This document shows, piece after piece, positions 1 through 9,905 of a stretch of DNA of 64,000 bases. The DNA comes from Rhynchosporium graminicola. Taxonomy: Eukaryota; Ascomycota; Leotiomycetes; Helotiales; Ploettnerulaceae. The notes beneath the pieces are model-generated. The model ran no database searches, was not told the DNA's origin, and worked only from the letters and a program-made list of their open reading frames with translations. The translations under genes were made by a program, and so were the position numbers. The stretch spans positions 248,001-312,000 of the forward strand of contig FJUW01000037.1 of assembly GCA_900074885.1 (NCBI GenBank), given 5' to 3'. Numbering within the stretch: position 1 is the stretch's first letter; every line of letters begins with the position of its first letter.

Positions 1-220
1 AGAGAAGCTAAGAGCGATCTTATATAATTTATTATAAAGAAAATAAAAAAATAAGAAAAGAAGAAGAAAAGAGATAGAGTATAAAGTATCTTATATATAT
101 ATACTAATACTAGTCTAATACTATACCGAGTCGGATACTAGTTCTACTAGGATACTTATAAACTTAAGTCTTATTATCTATCTTTCTTCTTATATAATAT
201 TTAAGTAAGCTATTATTATA
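1..220 (-). repeat. Left LTR (partial) of the 268-bp-LTR element
   Basis: Matches 2061-2280 at a constant offset. It ends in TATTATTATA where the other copy reads TGTCGTTACA, differences explained by C-to-T and G-to-A changes. Confidence 0.8.
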
Positions 221-2012
221 TAAGGTCTAGATTAGAGAGATTATACTTATATAGACCTAAGAAAGAGTTTTTACTTAAGCTTTATTATTTCCCTCTAGTA
301 TTAATCCAGATTCGAAGGGTATATCTTCTATTACTTTCTTAGTTACTTAATCCTCTTCTAGAAATTCATTAATTAATTAAACCTTAGATAAGTTAGAGTA
401 GTTTAGCTTAATATAACTAAGCTATCTATAATTATAATACTTAAGGGGTTCTCTAGTTAAAGTAGTAAGTTATTTTAGCGCGGAAAGAGTATTAGATTAT
501 ACTAAAGTAGAAGTACGTATATATAGTATAAAAGTAATTTATTAAGAGGCTAAGCTTAGGGATTAGTAAGGAGTAGAACTAGTCGAGGTTATAATAGTAA
601 TAGTAAGCTTATAGTACTATACCGGAGTAATAGCTTTCTTAGGATAGCTATATTCTAAGTTATAGTAATATTTAGTATTAAAAGAAAGTAAAGATCTAAT
701 TATAAAAGCGTAATTCTTATTTCATATTAGTTTAATAATAAGAGTTAAAGCGTATAAGAATAATATAATTTTATCTTATATATAAAAGAATTACTTTTTC
801 CTTTTAATCTTACCTTAGATAATAGCGCTTTGAAATCGACTACGAAACTCAGCGAAGATCTCGCGTATATAGCTAAGTTATTATATTTCTAAGTAGTAGA
901 AAATATTATAATAGTTATTTTCTTCTAAACTAGTAAGGAAGTTCTCTTCTAATAAGGAGATTATTTCCTTACTAGTCTTAAACTTATTAGTAAGGTACTA
1001 AAGTATAAGATACTCCTTAGCTAATCTAGTAACTAGTTCTTATATAAGAATACGCTAAGAGAAGTCTATAAGGTAGTAATTAGCGTTTATAGCTAGCTAG
1101 TCTTATATCGATACTCTTTATTAGAGAAAGATAAAGTCTAATCTATTATCTAAGAGCAGGATCTTCTTAGTAAGATAAGACTTCTTAAGGCGTAACTCTA
1201 CTAATTCGGCGCTAAAGGAGGAAGATAATTTATTAGGAATAGTATCCTCTCTCTTAGTACTATATATTAGAATAGAGTTTATTAGCTTATTAAACTCTAC
1301 TATATATAGAGATTATAATATTAATTCTAGTAAAAGAGTTAAAGATAAATAAGAGACTCTTATAAGGAACTTATCTTATATAGAGATTAATCTATCTATA
1401 GTATCTTCTAGAGAGTTATTCTTCTCCTCCTAATCCGCTAATTATTATAAGAGGGAATAGATCAGGTTCGAGTTACTTATAGTAATAGAAGTACTTAGCG
1501 ATTATACTCTTAGTAAATCTCGCTTTTATTTTCCTTTCCCTCTTAGTTAGTACTTCCTTAATAAGGTATTAATATTCTCTAGAGTAAAAGATATTTAAAG
1601 TAAGGAAGAGTATAATAGATTAGGTTTAGAGGTAAAGTAGGAGAGGTCGCGTTAAGTCCCCTTAGAACTAGAAGAGTCTCTAGTTTATTAGTTAAGAGCT
1701 ATTCCGATAGCTTAAAAAGGAGTATATTAAGGCTATTTCGGTAGTAATACGTAGAAGTTAAAGTTCCGGGGTATTTATTATATTTTCTTTAAAATCTATC
1801 TATAATTCCTTTATACTAAGGGAATTATTAAAGGAGCGTTAGTAAAGACCTTCTCTATTATACTATTTATAATAAGTTAAATTAAACCCTGATTTATAGT
1901 TATCCGAGAGATCTCTAGTATCTCGACTATATACGAGTAGTTATCGAATAACTAACTTAATAGTAAGATATTATAATAAGCTATCTCCGGCTATCTTAAT
2001 CTTTTTATTTAA

Positions 2013-2280
2013 TATAATAATATAAGACTTAAAGTAATATATAAGTAAGAATAAATAAGTAAGAAAGCTAAAAGCGATCTTATATAGTCTAGTACAAAGG
2101 AAATAAAAAGATAAGGAAAGAAGAAGAAGAGAGATAGAGTATAAGATACCTTATATATATATACTAGTACTAGTCTGATACTATACCGGGTCAGATACTA
2201 GTTCTGCCGGGATACCTATGAACTTAAGCCCTATTATCTATCCTTCTTCTCATGTGATATTCAGGTGAGCTGTCGTTACA
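2013..2280 (-). repeat. Right LTR, 268 bp
   Basis: Starts TATAATAATATAAGAC, the same terminal sequence as the RIP-altered 202-bp LTRs, and ends GTCGTTACA. It is directly followed by another LTR-like copy of the 202-bp family. Confidence 0.8.
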
Positions 2281-2476
2281 AATATAAGACTTAAGGCGGT
2301 ATATAAGTAAGAATAAATAAGTAGGGAGGCTAAGAGCGATCTTATATAGTCTGGTACAAAGGAAATAGAAAGATATAGAGCTCTGAAGGAGTCTGCACCT
2401 TCTATATGTATAAGGAGGGTATGCCTAAGGCACCGATACTGGCCCGTATCTGCCACGTATACTATGCGCTGTCACA
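2275..2476 (-). repeat. Solo LTR of the 202-bp family
   Basis: The body is nearly identical to the four 202-bp LTRs at 3885, 5225, 12768 and 13979, including the segments AGAGCTCTGAAGGAGTCTGC and ACTGGCCCGTATCTGCCACG. No internal region or partner LTR is adjacent. Its left end overlaps the end of the 268-bp LTR by about 6 bp, so the exact left boundary is uncertain. It is less mutated than most other copies. Confidence 0.7.
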
Positions 2477-2779
2477 CAACCCGTCACAGATAAGATCGAA
2501 GACGCTAAGAAGAAGAAGAAGCCTCGCGACTATAGAACGAATCCCTATAAGTTAAAGAACCCGAAGTAGTTAATAAAGCCGCCTCGGATAATAATACTAT
2601 TACTACTACCTCTATAACGCTTAAGGAACTCTAGTTATAAGCGGAATAAGCCGATAGTATATATAAGGGAGCGGCTAAGGTAATACGCGATAAGCAGCGC
2701 GTATTCCTTATTACGCTAAAGCTAAAAGTATTAATATTAGAGTATTCGCTATTAGAAATAAGTAAACTATAATTCCGAG

Positions 2780-3071
2780 GCAAAAAAAAAGTATCCGATT
2801 CCGAAGAACTATATACGAAGTTAATCTAAGCGATATATAATACTAAGATATATAGATACCTAGGATAAGATTTAACTACTATTACTATAAGTCGGTAGTT
2901 CTTCTAGCTATAGATATCAGAAGATATAAGAAGGTTTATTCGGAACTATAATACTTATAGAAGGAATAAGATATAGCGAGACTAGAAGTAAGGATTCCTT
3001 AAGCTACTACTACTACTAGACTAGATCTAGTAAGAAATTTCTATCGATTTCATTATCGATCTTCCAGAAAG
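2780..3071 (+). pseudogene. Integrase N-terminal (zinc-finger) fragment of the chromovirus
   Basis: The plus-strand translation, with stops, runs into a C-x-x-C-type 'CRRNK'-like region (RIP-altered to YRRNK) and then EISIDFIIDLPES at the right end, which is the first catalytic-Asp block of Ty3 integrases. The frame is broken by several TAG/TAA codons where Trp or Gln is usual. The fragment ends at the TSD GAAAG of the inserted 3072-6150 element and resumes at 6156. Confidence 0.8.
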
Positions 3072-3268
3072 TATGACGGGTTGCACCCAGGATAATACTC
3101 GATACTAAGCATCTCGCTGACTAATACTACTAAGGCACTAGTAATAGTAGTATCGTATCTTTTTCTTTTCTATTAAGGAAGAATTCTCTTCCGCTCTTTA
3201 GCTAATTCTTCCTATTAATTAAAGATACTATTTATATTATACGTATACTTTATACTCGCTCTATAATA
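3072..3268 (+). repeat. 5' LTR (197 bp) of the 3072-6150 element
   Basis: Aligns with 5954-6150 end to end. The RIP-altered terminus CTATAATA corresponds to CTGTGACA in the partner. Confidence 0.88.
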
Positions 3269-3884
3269 TTAGAATTAGCTTATAAAATAAGATAAAGTAA
3301 AGTAAAGTAAAGGATTAATATTAAGAGTCTCGTAACTAATTAAAAATTTTCAAATAGATTTATAATATATCTAATAAGCTGAGTTAGCTACTTAACGCGA
3401 AGCCTAGCTACTATCGATTATAGAGGTTCTCTAAAAGTAAGTAGAGGATCTCTAAATATATTTAGAAGTAATAATACTAATAGTAGTAATAGGAAAGACA
3501 CGTTAAGTCCTCCCTTTATCTAATAGGTTCTCCGGTCGATCGAAGGAGTAAGACATATAGTTAATAGCGATAGAATTAAAGCTTAGGATCGATAGGAGTA
3601 CAATTAGTAATAGAGAGGCCTAGACCTTTTTTATCTATATATCTTTCTCTTTGAAAGTTCAAGGGCTAGTACTTCCTTTTATATAAAAAATAGAAATAAA
3701 TAGAAACTAAGACCCCCTCGAGCTAGTCTATTACTTTAGTAAGATCTATAACGATCCGAATAAAGTTAAGAAAATAAGATAAAAGTTAATCAAGTTCTAA
3801 TAAAGAAGAATAATAATAGTAATATACTTATTATAATTCGAACGAGCGCTCTTCTAAGCCGGAGCGGATTCCTAGCCGGATAAT

Positions 3885-4086
3885 TATAACGATACAAGAC
3901 TTAAGGCGGTATACAAGTAAGAATAAATAAGTAGGAAGGCTAAGAGCGATCTTATATAGTCTAGTACGAAGGAAACAGAAAGATGCAGAGCTCTAAAGGA
4001 GTCTATACCTTCTATATATATAAGGAGGGTATGCCTAAGGCACTAATACTGGCCCGTATCTGCTACGTATACTATGCGCTATTATA
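3885..4086 (-). repeat. LTR (202 bp), left, copy 1
   Basis: Begins TATAACGATACAAGAC and ends GCTATTATA. It pairs with 5225-5426; visible differences at the start are all transitions. Confidence 0.88.
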
Positions 4087-5224
4087 TTACCCTCTTCTAA
4101 GATAAAAGCTCGCCCTCGAGCCTTAAAGAATCGAAGTAACTAAGGAAATAAAGTAAGTATAAAACGCAGTTAAATATTAAGATAACTTTCTAAATTTCTA
4201 TTAAACCGAAACCGTAGATACTAATTTAGTACTAAGATTATCTCTTCTGCAGAGGGAAACGTAATCTCCGAGAGATATTATAGTTCTAAGTAACCTCTTA
4301 TAAAGCTAGAAATAGAGCTCTAGACTAGCGCTTTATAAGCACGCGTAATCGGATATTAGTCTGAATTAACTTCTAGTTAATCCTAAATAGAAGTACGCTA
4401 TTAGCTGAAAGATAAGTTAATCCCTATATTAAGATTATTAATACTTTTAGTTAGTTACGACTTACTAGAGGTCTATAAATTATTAATTAAAGAGCGTTTA
4501 AGGGTAGGTTCTATTAGTAATTATAATACTGAGTTTTACTAAATAAGCGAGACTAAGCGAGTAATTGAAATACTTAAAGGTTACGAAAGAAACGAAAGTC
4601 CAAATCGAATTCTAAAGAAGCTAAAAGATTAAAGAGAGTTAGATATTTTCGTTAAGTAGATATAAAGAGTATTAAATTAAAGGTCCTAGTAAAAGGAGGT
4701 CGATTCTACTGAGAGGAGCTAAATTATACCGGGGTATAGGGATTATAAGTCGAATTCCGATAATTTCCGCTAGAATAATAAGCTATTTCGTCTTAGCCTA
4801 AAAGTAAGGTTTTTTACTATTAGAGCTACTTTCGGAAGGTTTAAAGTCGAGTAAGGAGTTAATAAATATTAGGGCTTATAGGGAAGTTTCTACTTAAAAT
4901 TCGTCTGCTATTTTACTTCGTACGTACGAAGGAACGAGTTTCGAAGTATCTAAGAGTAACTTCGTAGTAATACTATTACTTCTAAAGCTAAATTATATTC
5001 AAATTCCTAGCTATCCGAGAGATCTCTGGAATCTTAGCTCTTTTGAAAACCTAACTATCGAATTCGTAATTAATAGTACTAATTTTTTCCGTATAATTCC
5101 GAAAATCTAAGGTAAGTAGAGATAACTTAGCGAAGAGCTCCCTAGTAATTATATATACGAATCGAGTTTTCTAGGTGAGATATTATTTAATACTATCCTT
5201 AGTAGTCTTAATCTTTCTATTTAA

Positions 5225-5426
5225 TATAATAATATAAGACTTAAGGCAATATATAAGTAAGAATAAATAAGTAGGGAGGCTAAGAGCGATCTTATATAGT
5301 CTAGTACGAAGGAAATAGAAAGATGTAGAGCTCTAAAAGAGTCTGCACCTTCTATATATATAAGGAGGGTATGCCTAAGGCACTGATACTGGCCCGTATC
5401 TACCACGTATACTATGCGCCGTCATA
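5225..5426 (-). repeat. LTR (202 bp), right, copy 1
   Basis: Begins TATAATAATATAAGAC and ends GCCGTCATA, followed directly by the TSD ATAAT. Confidence 0.88.
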
Positions 5427-5953
5427 ATAATACGAAGATAATCACTTTCGTAAGTAGTTTAAATAAATATACTAGATAATAAGTCGATAAGCAGATAGTT
5501 CTACTAGCGAATTATAAAGATTTCTCGCGGTCACTTCTATCTTTAGGAAATTAATTCGGCCTAGTATATACGAATAGTAATAGTAATAGTTCGGGCAGTA
5601 GAACTACCTATAAAAAGGATAATATAATAGACTAGGAAACCAGTTATATAGTAGCTGCGAAAGCAGCACTAGCCTCCCGTAAGAAACATTAGATATAGAG
5701 GGATTCAAGAAGATACGTAAGATATAGCTCTAGTAAGTATTAGATAAGCTAATACTATTACTAAGCTTTATATAGTCGATTAATATTAGTATCCTCTAAG
5801 TCTTCTATAGAGCAGGATAATACAAAGAGAAAGGCAGTAGTTCGCGTGAGTACTATGAGGATATCAAATATAGTAAGACTGAGTAGGCTTTTGCTTCGAG
5901 ATAATAGCTATAGAATAATTTTTAGAAGGGGATTAGTTTAAAGGGGGAGGTAA

Positions 5954-6150
5954 TATAACGAGTTATACCTAGGACGATACTCGATACTAAGTATCTCGCT
6001 GACTAAAACTACTAAGGCACTAGTAGTAGTAATATCGTATCTTCTTCTATTCTATTAAGGGAGAATTCTCCTCCGCTCTTCAGCTAATTCTTCCTATTAA
6101 TTAAAGATATCGTTTGCACTATACGCATACTTTGCACTCGCCCTGTGACA
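5954..6150 (+). repeat. 3' LTR (197 bp) of the 3072-6150 element
   Basis: Preceded by a purine-rich tract, ends CCCTGTGACA, followed by the TSD GAAAG. Confidence 0.88.
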
Positions 6151-6155
6151 GAAAG

Positions 6156-6607
6156 TGAAGGATATACTAACTTAATCGTAATTACTAATTAGCTTAGGAA
6201 AGGAATTATATATAATAAACTACTATTAATCGACGCAGAAGCTATAGTAAAGTAGTTTATACGAGTCTACTATAGATAATACGTACTACTATATATAATT
6301 ATATCCGACTAAAGGAAATAGTTTATCGGAATATTATGAATATAAGTATATTCTTTACTAGGGATTACGCGACGCCTTTCTATAGCTTACTACTCGGAAA
6401 CTGATAGCTCTATAGAAAGGATAAACTAGACGTTAGAGACGTATTTATATATATTCGTAGACTTCGTATAAGATAATTAGTTTAATATATTACTATTAGC
6501 AGAAGTAGTAATTAACGACTAAGACGCTATATTAATAAGAGTAAGCCCTTTCTTTCTGATCTATAGTTACTACGTATAATATATCGATTTGAATATCGAA
6601 GACGAAC
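6156..6607 (+). pseudogene. Integrase catalytic-core fragment of the chromovirus
   Basis: Continues the frame left at 3071. The plus-strand translation (with stops) shows an ISDxxK-x-FIG block, the usual Ty3 integrase second-Asp region, and then YYSETDSSIERIN-like and INDQDA-like segments, typical of the third acidic block and beyond. TAG/TAA codons interrupt it. It ends at the TSD CGAAC (6603-6607) of the next insertion and resumes at 15198. Confidence 0.82.
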
Positions 6608-6732
6608 TATAACGGGGTTGAGGTTAAGCTCTCACTAACTACGCTATCTGGACCAAAAGATCATAATATACTGCGCAAGCAGTATACGCTTAATACCGTA
6701 TATATACAATCGACTACTACGTGACTATTATA
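6608..6732 (-). repeat. LTR (125 bp), left, of the 598-bp element
   Basis: TATAACGGGG...CTATTATA. It pairs with 15068-15192, which ends CTATTACA. Confidence 0.87.
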
Positions 6733-6825
6733 ATATCTCCCCTCTTAGTAAGCTCGCCCTCGAGCGCCTTAGGCCGAAGAATTACCTTTACTACGCTGAC
6801 TGATATGCTACGTTAAACCCCTAAG

Positions 6826-7060
6826 TATAACGCTTGCTCTAGAAAGGTCTCAAAACTACCTGAGTAATAAGACCTTATATTACTATAAATATGAAGTAGT
6901 AAGAATCACTTAAGAATCTATAACTGAGGAGTAAAGAAGTAGAGAGAGAAGGGAAGTATATATATGAAAAGGGGCCCCTAAACTCTACTCGTATAATCTC
7001 GCTTAGCAGTAAGTATTTCTACTAATAGGGAGAAACCTCTAAACCTAACTAGTCGTTATA
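6826..7060 (-). repeat. 3' LTR (235 bp) of the minus-strand gypsy element
   Basis: Nearly identical to 14573-14807 over the full length, e.g. the shared block AAAAGGGGCCCCTAAACTCT or its near match. Confidence 0.9.
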
Positions 7061-9579
7061 CTACTCCCCCCTCCGAAAAAAGCTCGCCCTTAAGCGTTAG
7101 TCTATTTCCTTATTACTATTAAGGTAATCGTAATTATTAATTCTATCGTAGAAAGCTTTTAGCTAATTAGGTAGTTTAGCAGGAGGTCTAGCTTACGTTA
7201 GGTTATTAAAGTGGAATTATTATAGCTTAGCAGGAGCGTATTTAATATCTATAGCATTATACTATATAAGATTAACGTCTTAATTTAACTAGGAAACTCG
7301 GTATAAGAGGCTATTACGCTGCTTATAGCACGTAAGTATATCTTCGATCTCCTATTTATCGTCACTAGTAATATTAATAAGTAGTAGTAGTAGTAAGGTT
7401 TATCTTAGCAAGGGGTCGTTCGGATACTTCTATAGCTTAGTAGCAAGGAATATATTATATACTTTCATACTAGCAGGGAGCTCTAGACGATAAGAGCTTC
7501 CGACCTTTTCAATTATATAGAAGGGTCTATTAGTTAAGAAGTCGAGTTTTTTACTAAGTCGAGTACTCGTAAAGTAGCGTATATCTAGCTAGATAAGGTT
7601 ATCTATAGTAAAGTCGACTTCATAGCGTAAGCGATTATAGGATTAGGATATCTTAGCTTAAGCACGTTAGAGGCTTAATTAAGCGATAGTCTAAGCGTCA
7701 CGCAGATAATTAGTATAATCTAGAGCTTACTAAGTATTTAACTTATTAGTAAGCGTAGCAGAATCAGGTAAGTCTTTCTAATTCTAATTAACGCGTAATA
7801 TATATCTATAAACGACTTTAAAGGGTAAGAGACCTCTAAGGGATTCGTAAGGGAGAGTTATCTAGGCGTAATCTATAATAAGTAAGAATTCCGACTAGTC
7901 GTCTTAATAATAAGAGATAAAAAGTCGTAATCTATATTAGAGATATTAGTTATAGATCTCTATTTAGCTATCTATTTACAAGTAATCTACTATAGAAAGC
8001 TATCTTTTAGTACTAAGAATAATAATAACTATAGTCTAAAAACGGGAAACGAATTAAGGCCCTCTATTAGAGGTAATTATTAATAGAGCTCCGAAATAGT
8101 AGTATATATAGTATAAGTAAAGCTTTATAAGGTTACGCGTATTAGAGGTCTTTCGGTATAGAATACTAATTACTTATTTACTAAAACAGTCGATAAATAT
8201 AAGAACGTTATTATAGCTATATTTATCGCGATTAAAGCTATAGTAGTCGACTATAATATGCTCCTATAGACGCGACAATACGAGTAGAGGTTAGAGGAGG
8301 CCCGGTTTCTTATTACGTAGCACTTGAATTCGTTAGTAAGTATAATAGTTATAGTAGTACTAATTAATAGTTAAAGCGATTCCGTACTATTAGTATTATA
8401 ATACTAGTAGTTATAAGGTCTTCTTTACACTTAGATAAGTAGTCTCTAATCGGTCGTATACTTCGCGTATAAGTAGTATACGAAAGTATAAAACATCAAG
8501 TACGATTAGTCTTCCTTTATAAAGTAGAAGATCTTTTTCTATAGTTAGTCTTCTAAGAGTAGCGGAGAGAGCTTATTTCTATAGTACTTAGAGTAATAGC
8601 GTAGTGCGATTAGCGTTAAGTACTTACTATACTATAGAAAAGACTAGCGATAGATCAGCGACTTCTAAGGCGTTAATAAGCTTAAAGTTATCTATAGAGT
8701 CAGAGCTATTCCGGAAGTTACTTATAAGTAATACTAGATCGATTTAGTCTTCGCGTAGCAGCTACTATAAACGCTAAGTTCTTTTAGCGTTATTCTAGTC
8801 GTCTAATTTATCTGTTCTATAAGAGAGAGCGTTAGCGAGTAGATTATACTTCCTAGGTCGATAGGTAATCATAAAGTTATAGTCTACGAGTAGCTCGGCT
8901 TATTATACTTATTATATATTCAGCTATTTAGAGGTTATAAAGTACTTAAGAGCTTTATAATTAGTAACGATACGGATCTGATATAGTACGCCTACGAGCT
9001 CAGATCTCTAGTTACTAAAAGATCGTATAATTATAAGTATTTCCTTATCGTAGATAGCGTAATTAAACTCGGCAAGTAGTATAGTCTTAGAGAAGTAGAC
9101 TACTAGGAACTAGTCTTCGTCGTGCTATTGCGATAATATACCTGCTATTACTCTATTACTAGTGTCTATTTCGATCATATAAGGTAGATATTACTAATAG
9201 TAGTAGAGGAGTAGTACTAAAGTAAGAGCGTACTTTAGGTAATTAAAGGTACCTTTATACTTCCTAGCGAACCGAAATAATATATTATTTTTAGTGAGTT
9301 ATATAAAAGGTTTTATAATAATTCCGTAGTCCTTAATAAATCGTCAGTAGAAGTTATAAAAGCCTAAGAACAATTATATACCCTTAACTATAGTTAGGTA
9401 ATTCTAAGATTATATAATATTAACTTTCTTAAGGTCTACCTCGATCCCAGAAGTAAAGATAATAAATCTAAGGTATTTAGTGCGAGTAACATTGAATTTA
9501 TACTTCTTAAGGTCGGCTTATAATCTAGCGTCTTATAATTATTATAGCACCTTATATACGTATAATTAATACTATAGTA

Positions 9580-9905
9580 GATCGTTAGAGTAGATCAGAA
9601 TATCATCTAGATATACTATATAGAAGTCGTCTAAGTAGTCGAATAAGACGTTATTTATATATCGCTAGTATATCGTAGGGCTATTAGTCAGACCGAAAGG
9701 GAGTACCTTATACTTATATATACTATAATAGGTCCGGAAGGTCGTATACTCTTTAGAGGCTAGATCCATTCGAATTCGGTAGAACGCCTAGCGAATATCT
9801 AGTTTAGTGAATATCTTAGTAGTAGAGATTCTAGCTAGCGTTTTATCGATTAATAGAAGTAGATATTAATCATTCCTAATAAGGTTATTAAGTGCGCGAA
9901 AGTCG
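9580..9905 (-). pseudogene. Reverse transcriptase fragment of the gypsy element
   Basis: Reading leftwards from 9905, the minus-strand translation gives DFRALNNLIRND then a stop, later VLPFGLTNSPTIY (about 9680-9720), and the catalytic block VYLDDILIYSNDL, with Y-L-D-D at about 9593-9613. These are the conserved Ty3/gypsy RT blocks in the correct order and spacing. In-frame TAA/TAG codons (for example after RND and after TIY) sit where other Ty3 RTs have sense codons, so it is non-functional. Confidence 0.88.

Larger units (their letters stand above)
1..2280 (-). mobile_element. Partial LTR retroelement with 268-bp LTRs (left end outside window)
   Basis: Positions 1-220 and 2061-2280 align base for base with a constant offset of 2060, differing mainly by transitions. 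The right copy begins at 2013, so the LTR is 268 bp and the left LTR starts 48 bp before the window. The internal part (221-2012) is AT-rich, full of stops, and I recognise no domain in it. The sequence just outside the right LTR (1991-2012) matches that beside the inner LTRs of the 202-bp-LTR elements, and the first ~110 bp of the LTRs are also shared, so the two families are related. Minus orientation is inferred from that relationship. It is probably non-autonomous, with an internal part of only about 1.8 kb. Confidence 0.75.
3885..5426 (-). mobile_element. Miniature LTR element, 202-bp LTRs, copy 1 (TSD ATAAT)
   Basis: LTRs at 3885-4086 and 5225-5426 are both 202 bp. ATAAT is duplicated at 3880-3884 and 5427-5431. 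The pyrimidine tract beside the left LTR (TTACCCTCTTCT) is a polypurine tract on the minus strand, so the element reads leftwards. The 1,138-bp internal region has no long open frame and no recognisable gag or pol motif. Size and structure fit a TRIM/SMART-type non-autonomous retrotransposon. It is nested inside the 3072-6150 element. Copy 2 is at 12768-14180. Confidence 0.88.
3072..6150 (+). mobile_element. Short LTR element, 197-bp LTRs, TSD GAAAG
   Basis: Identical-length terminal repeats lie at 3072-3268 and 5954-6150. The target duplication GAAAG is at 3067-3071 and 6151-6155. A purine tract (AAAGGGGGAGG, near 5940-5950) precedes the right LTR, so the element reads on the plus strand. 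After removal of the nested element at 3885-5431 only about 1.5 kb remains, too short for a full gag-pol. LTR start (TATGACGGGTT) and end (CGCCCTGTGACA) match the chromovirus LTR at 15806-16022, so it is probably a non-autonomous relative of that chromovirus. Confidence 0.88.

Noticed and set aside
2250..2456. 61-68 aa minus-strand frames with near-identical sequence at 2250-2456, 5221-5406 and 13975-14160
   Set aside because: They lie inside copies of the 202-bp LTR. Similarity reflects the repeat, and other copies of the LTR lack the frame.
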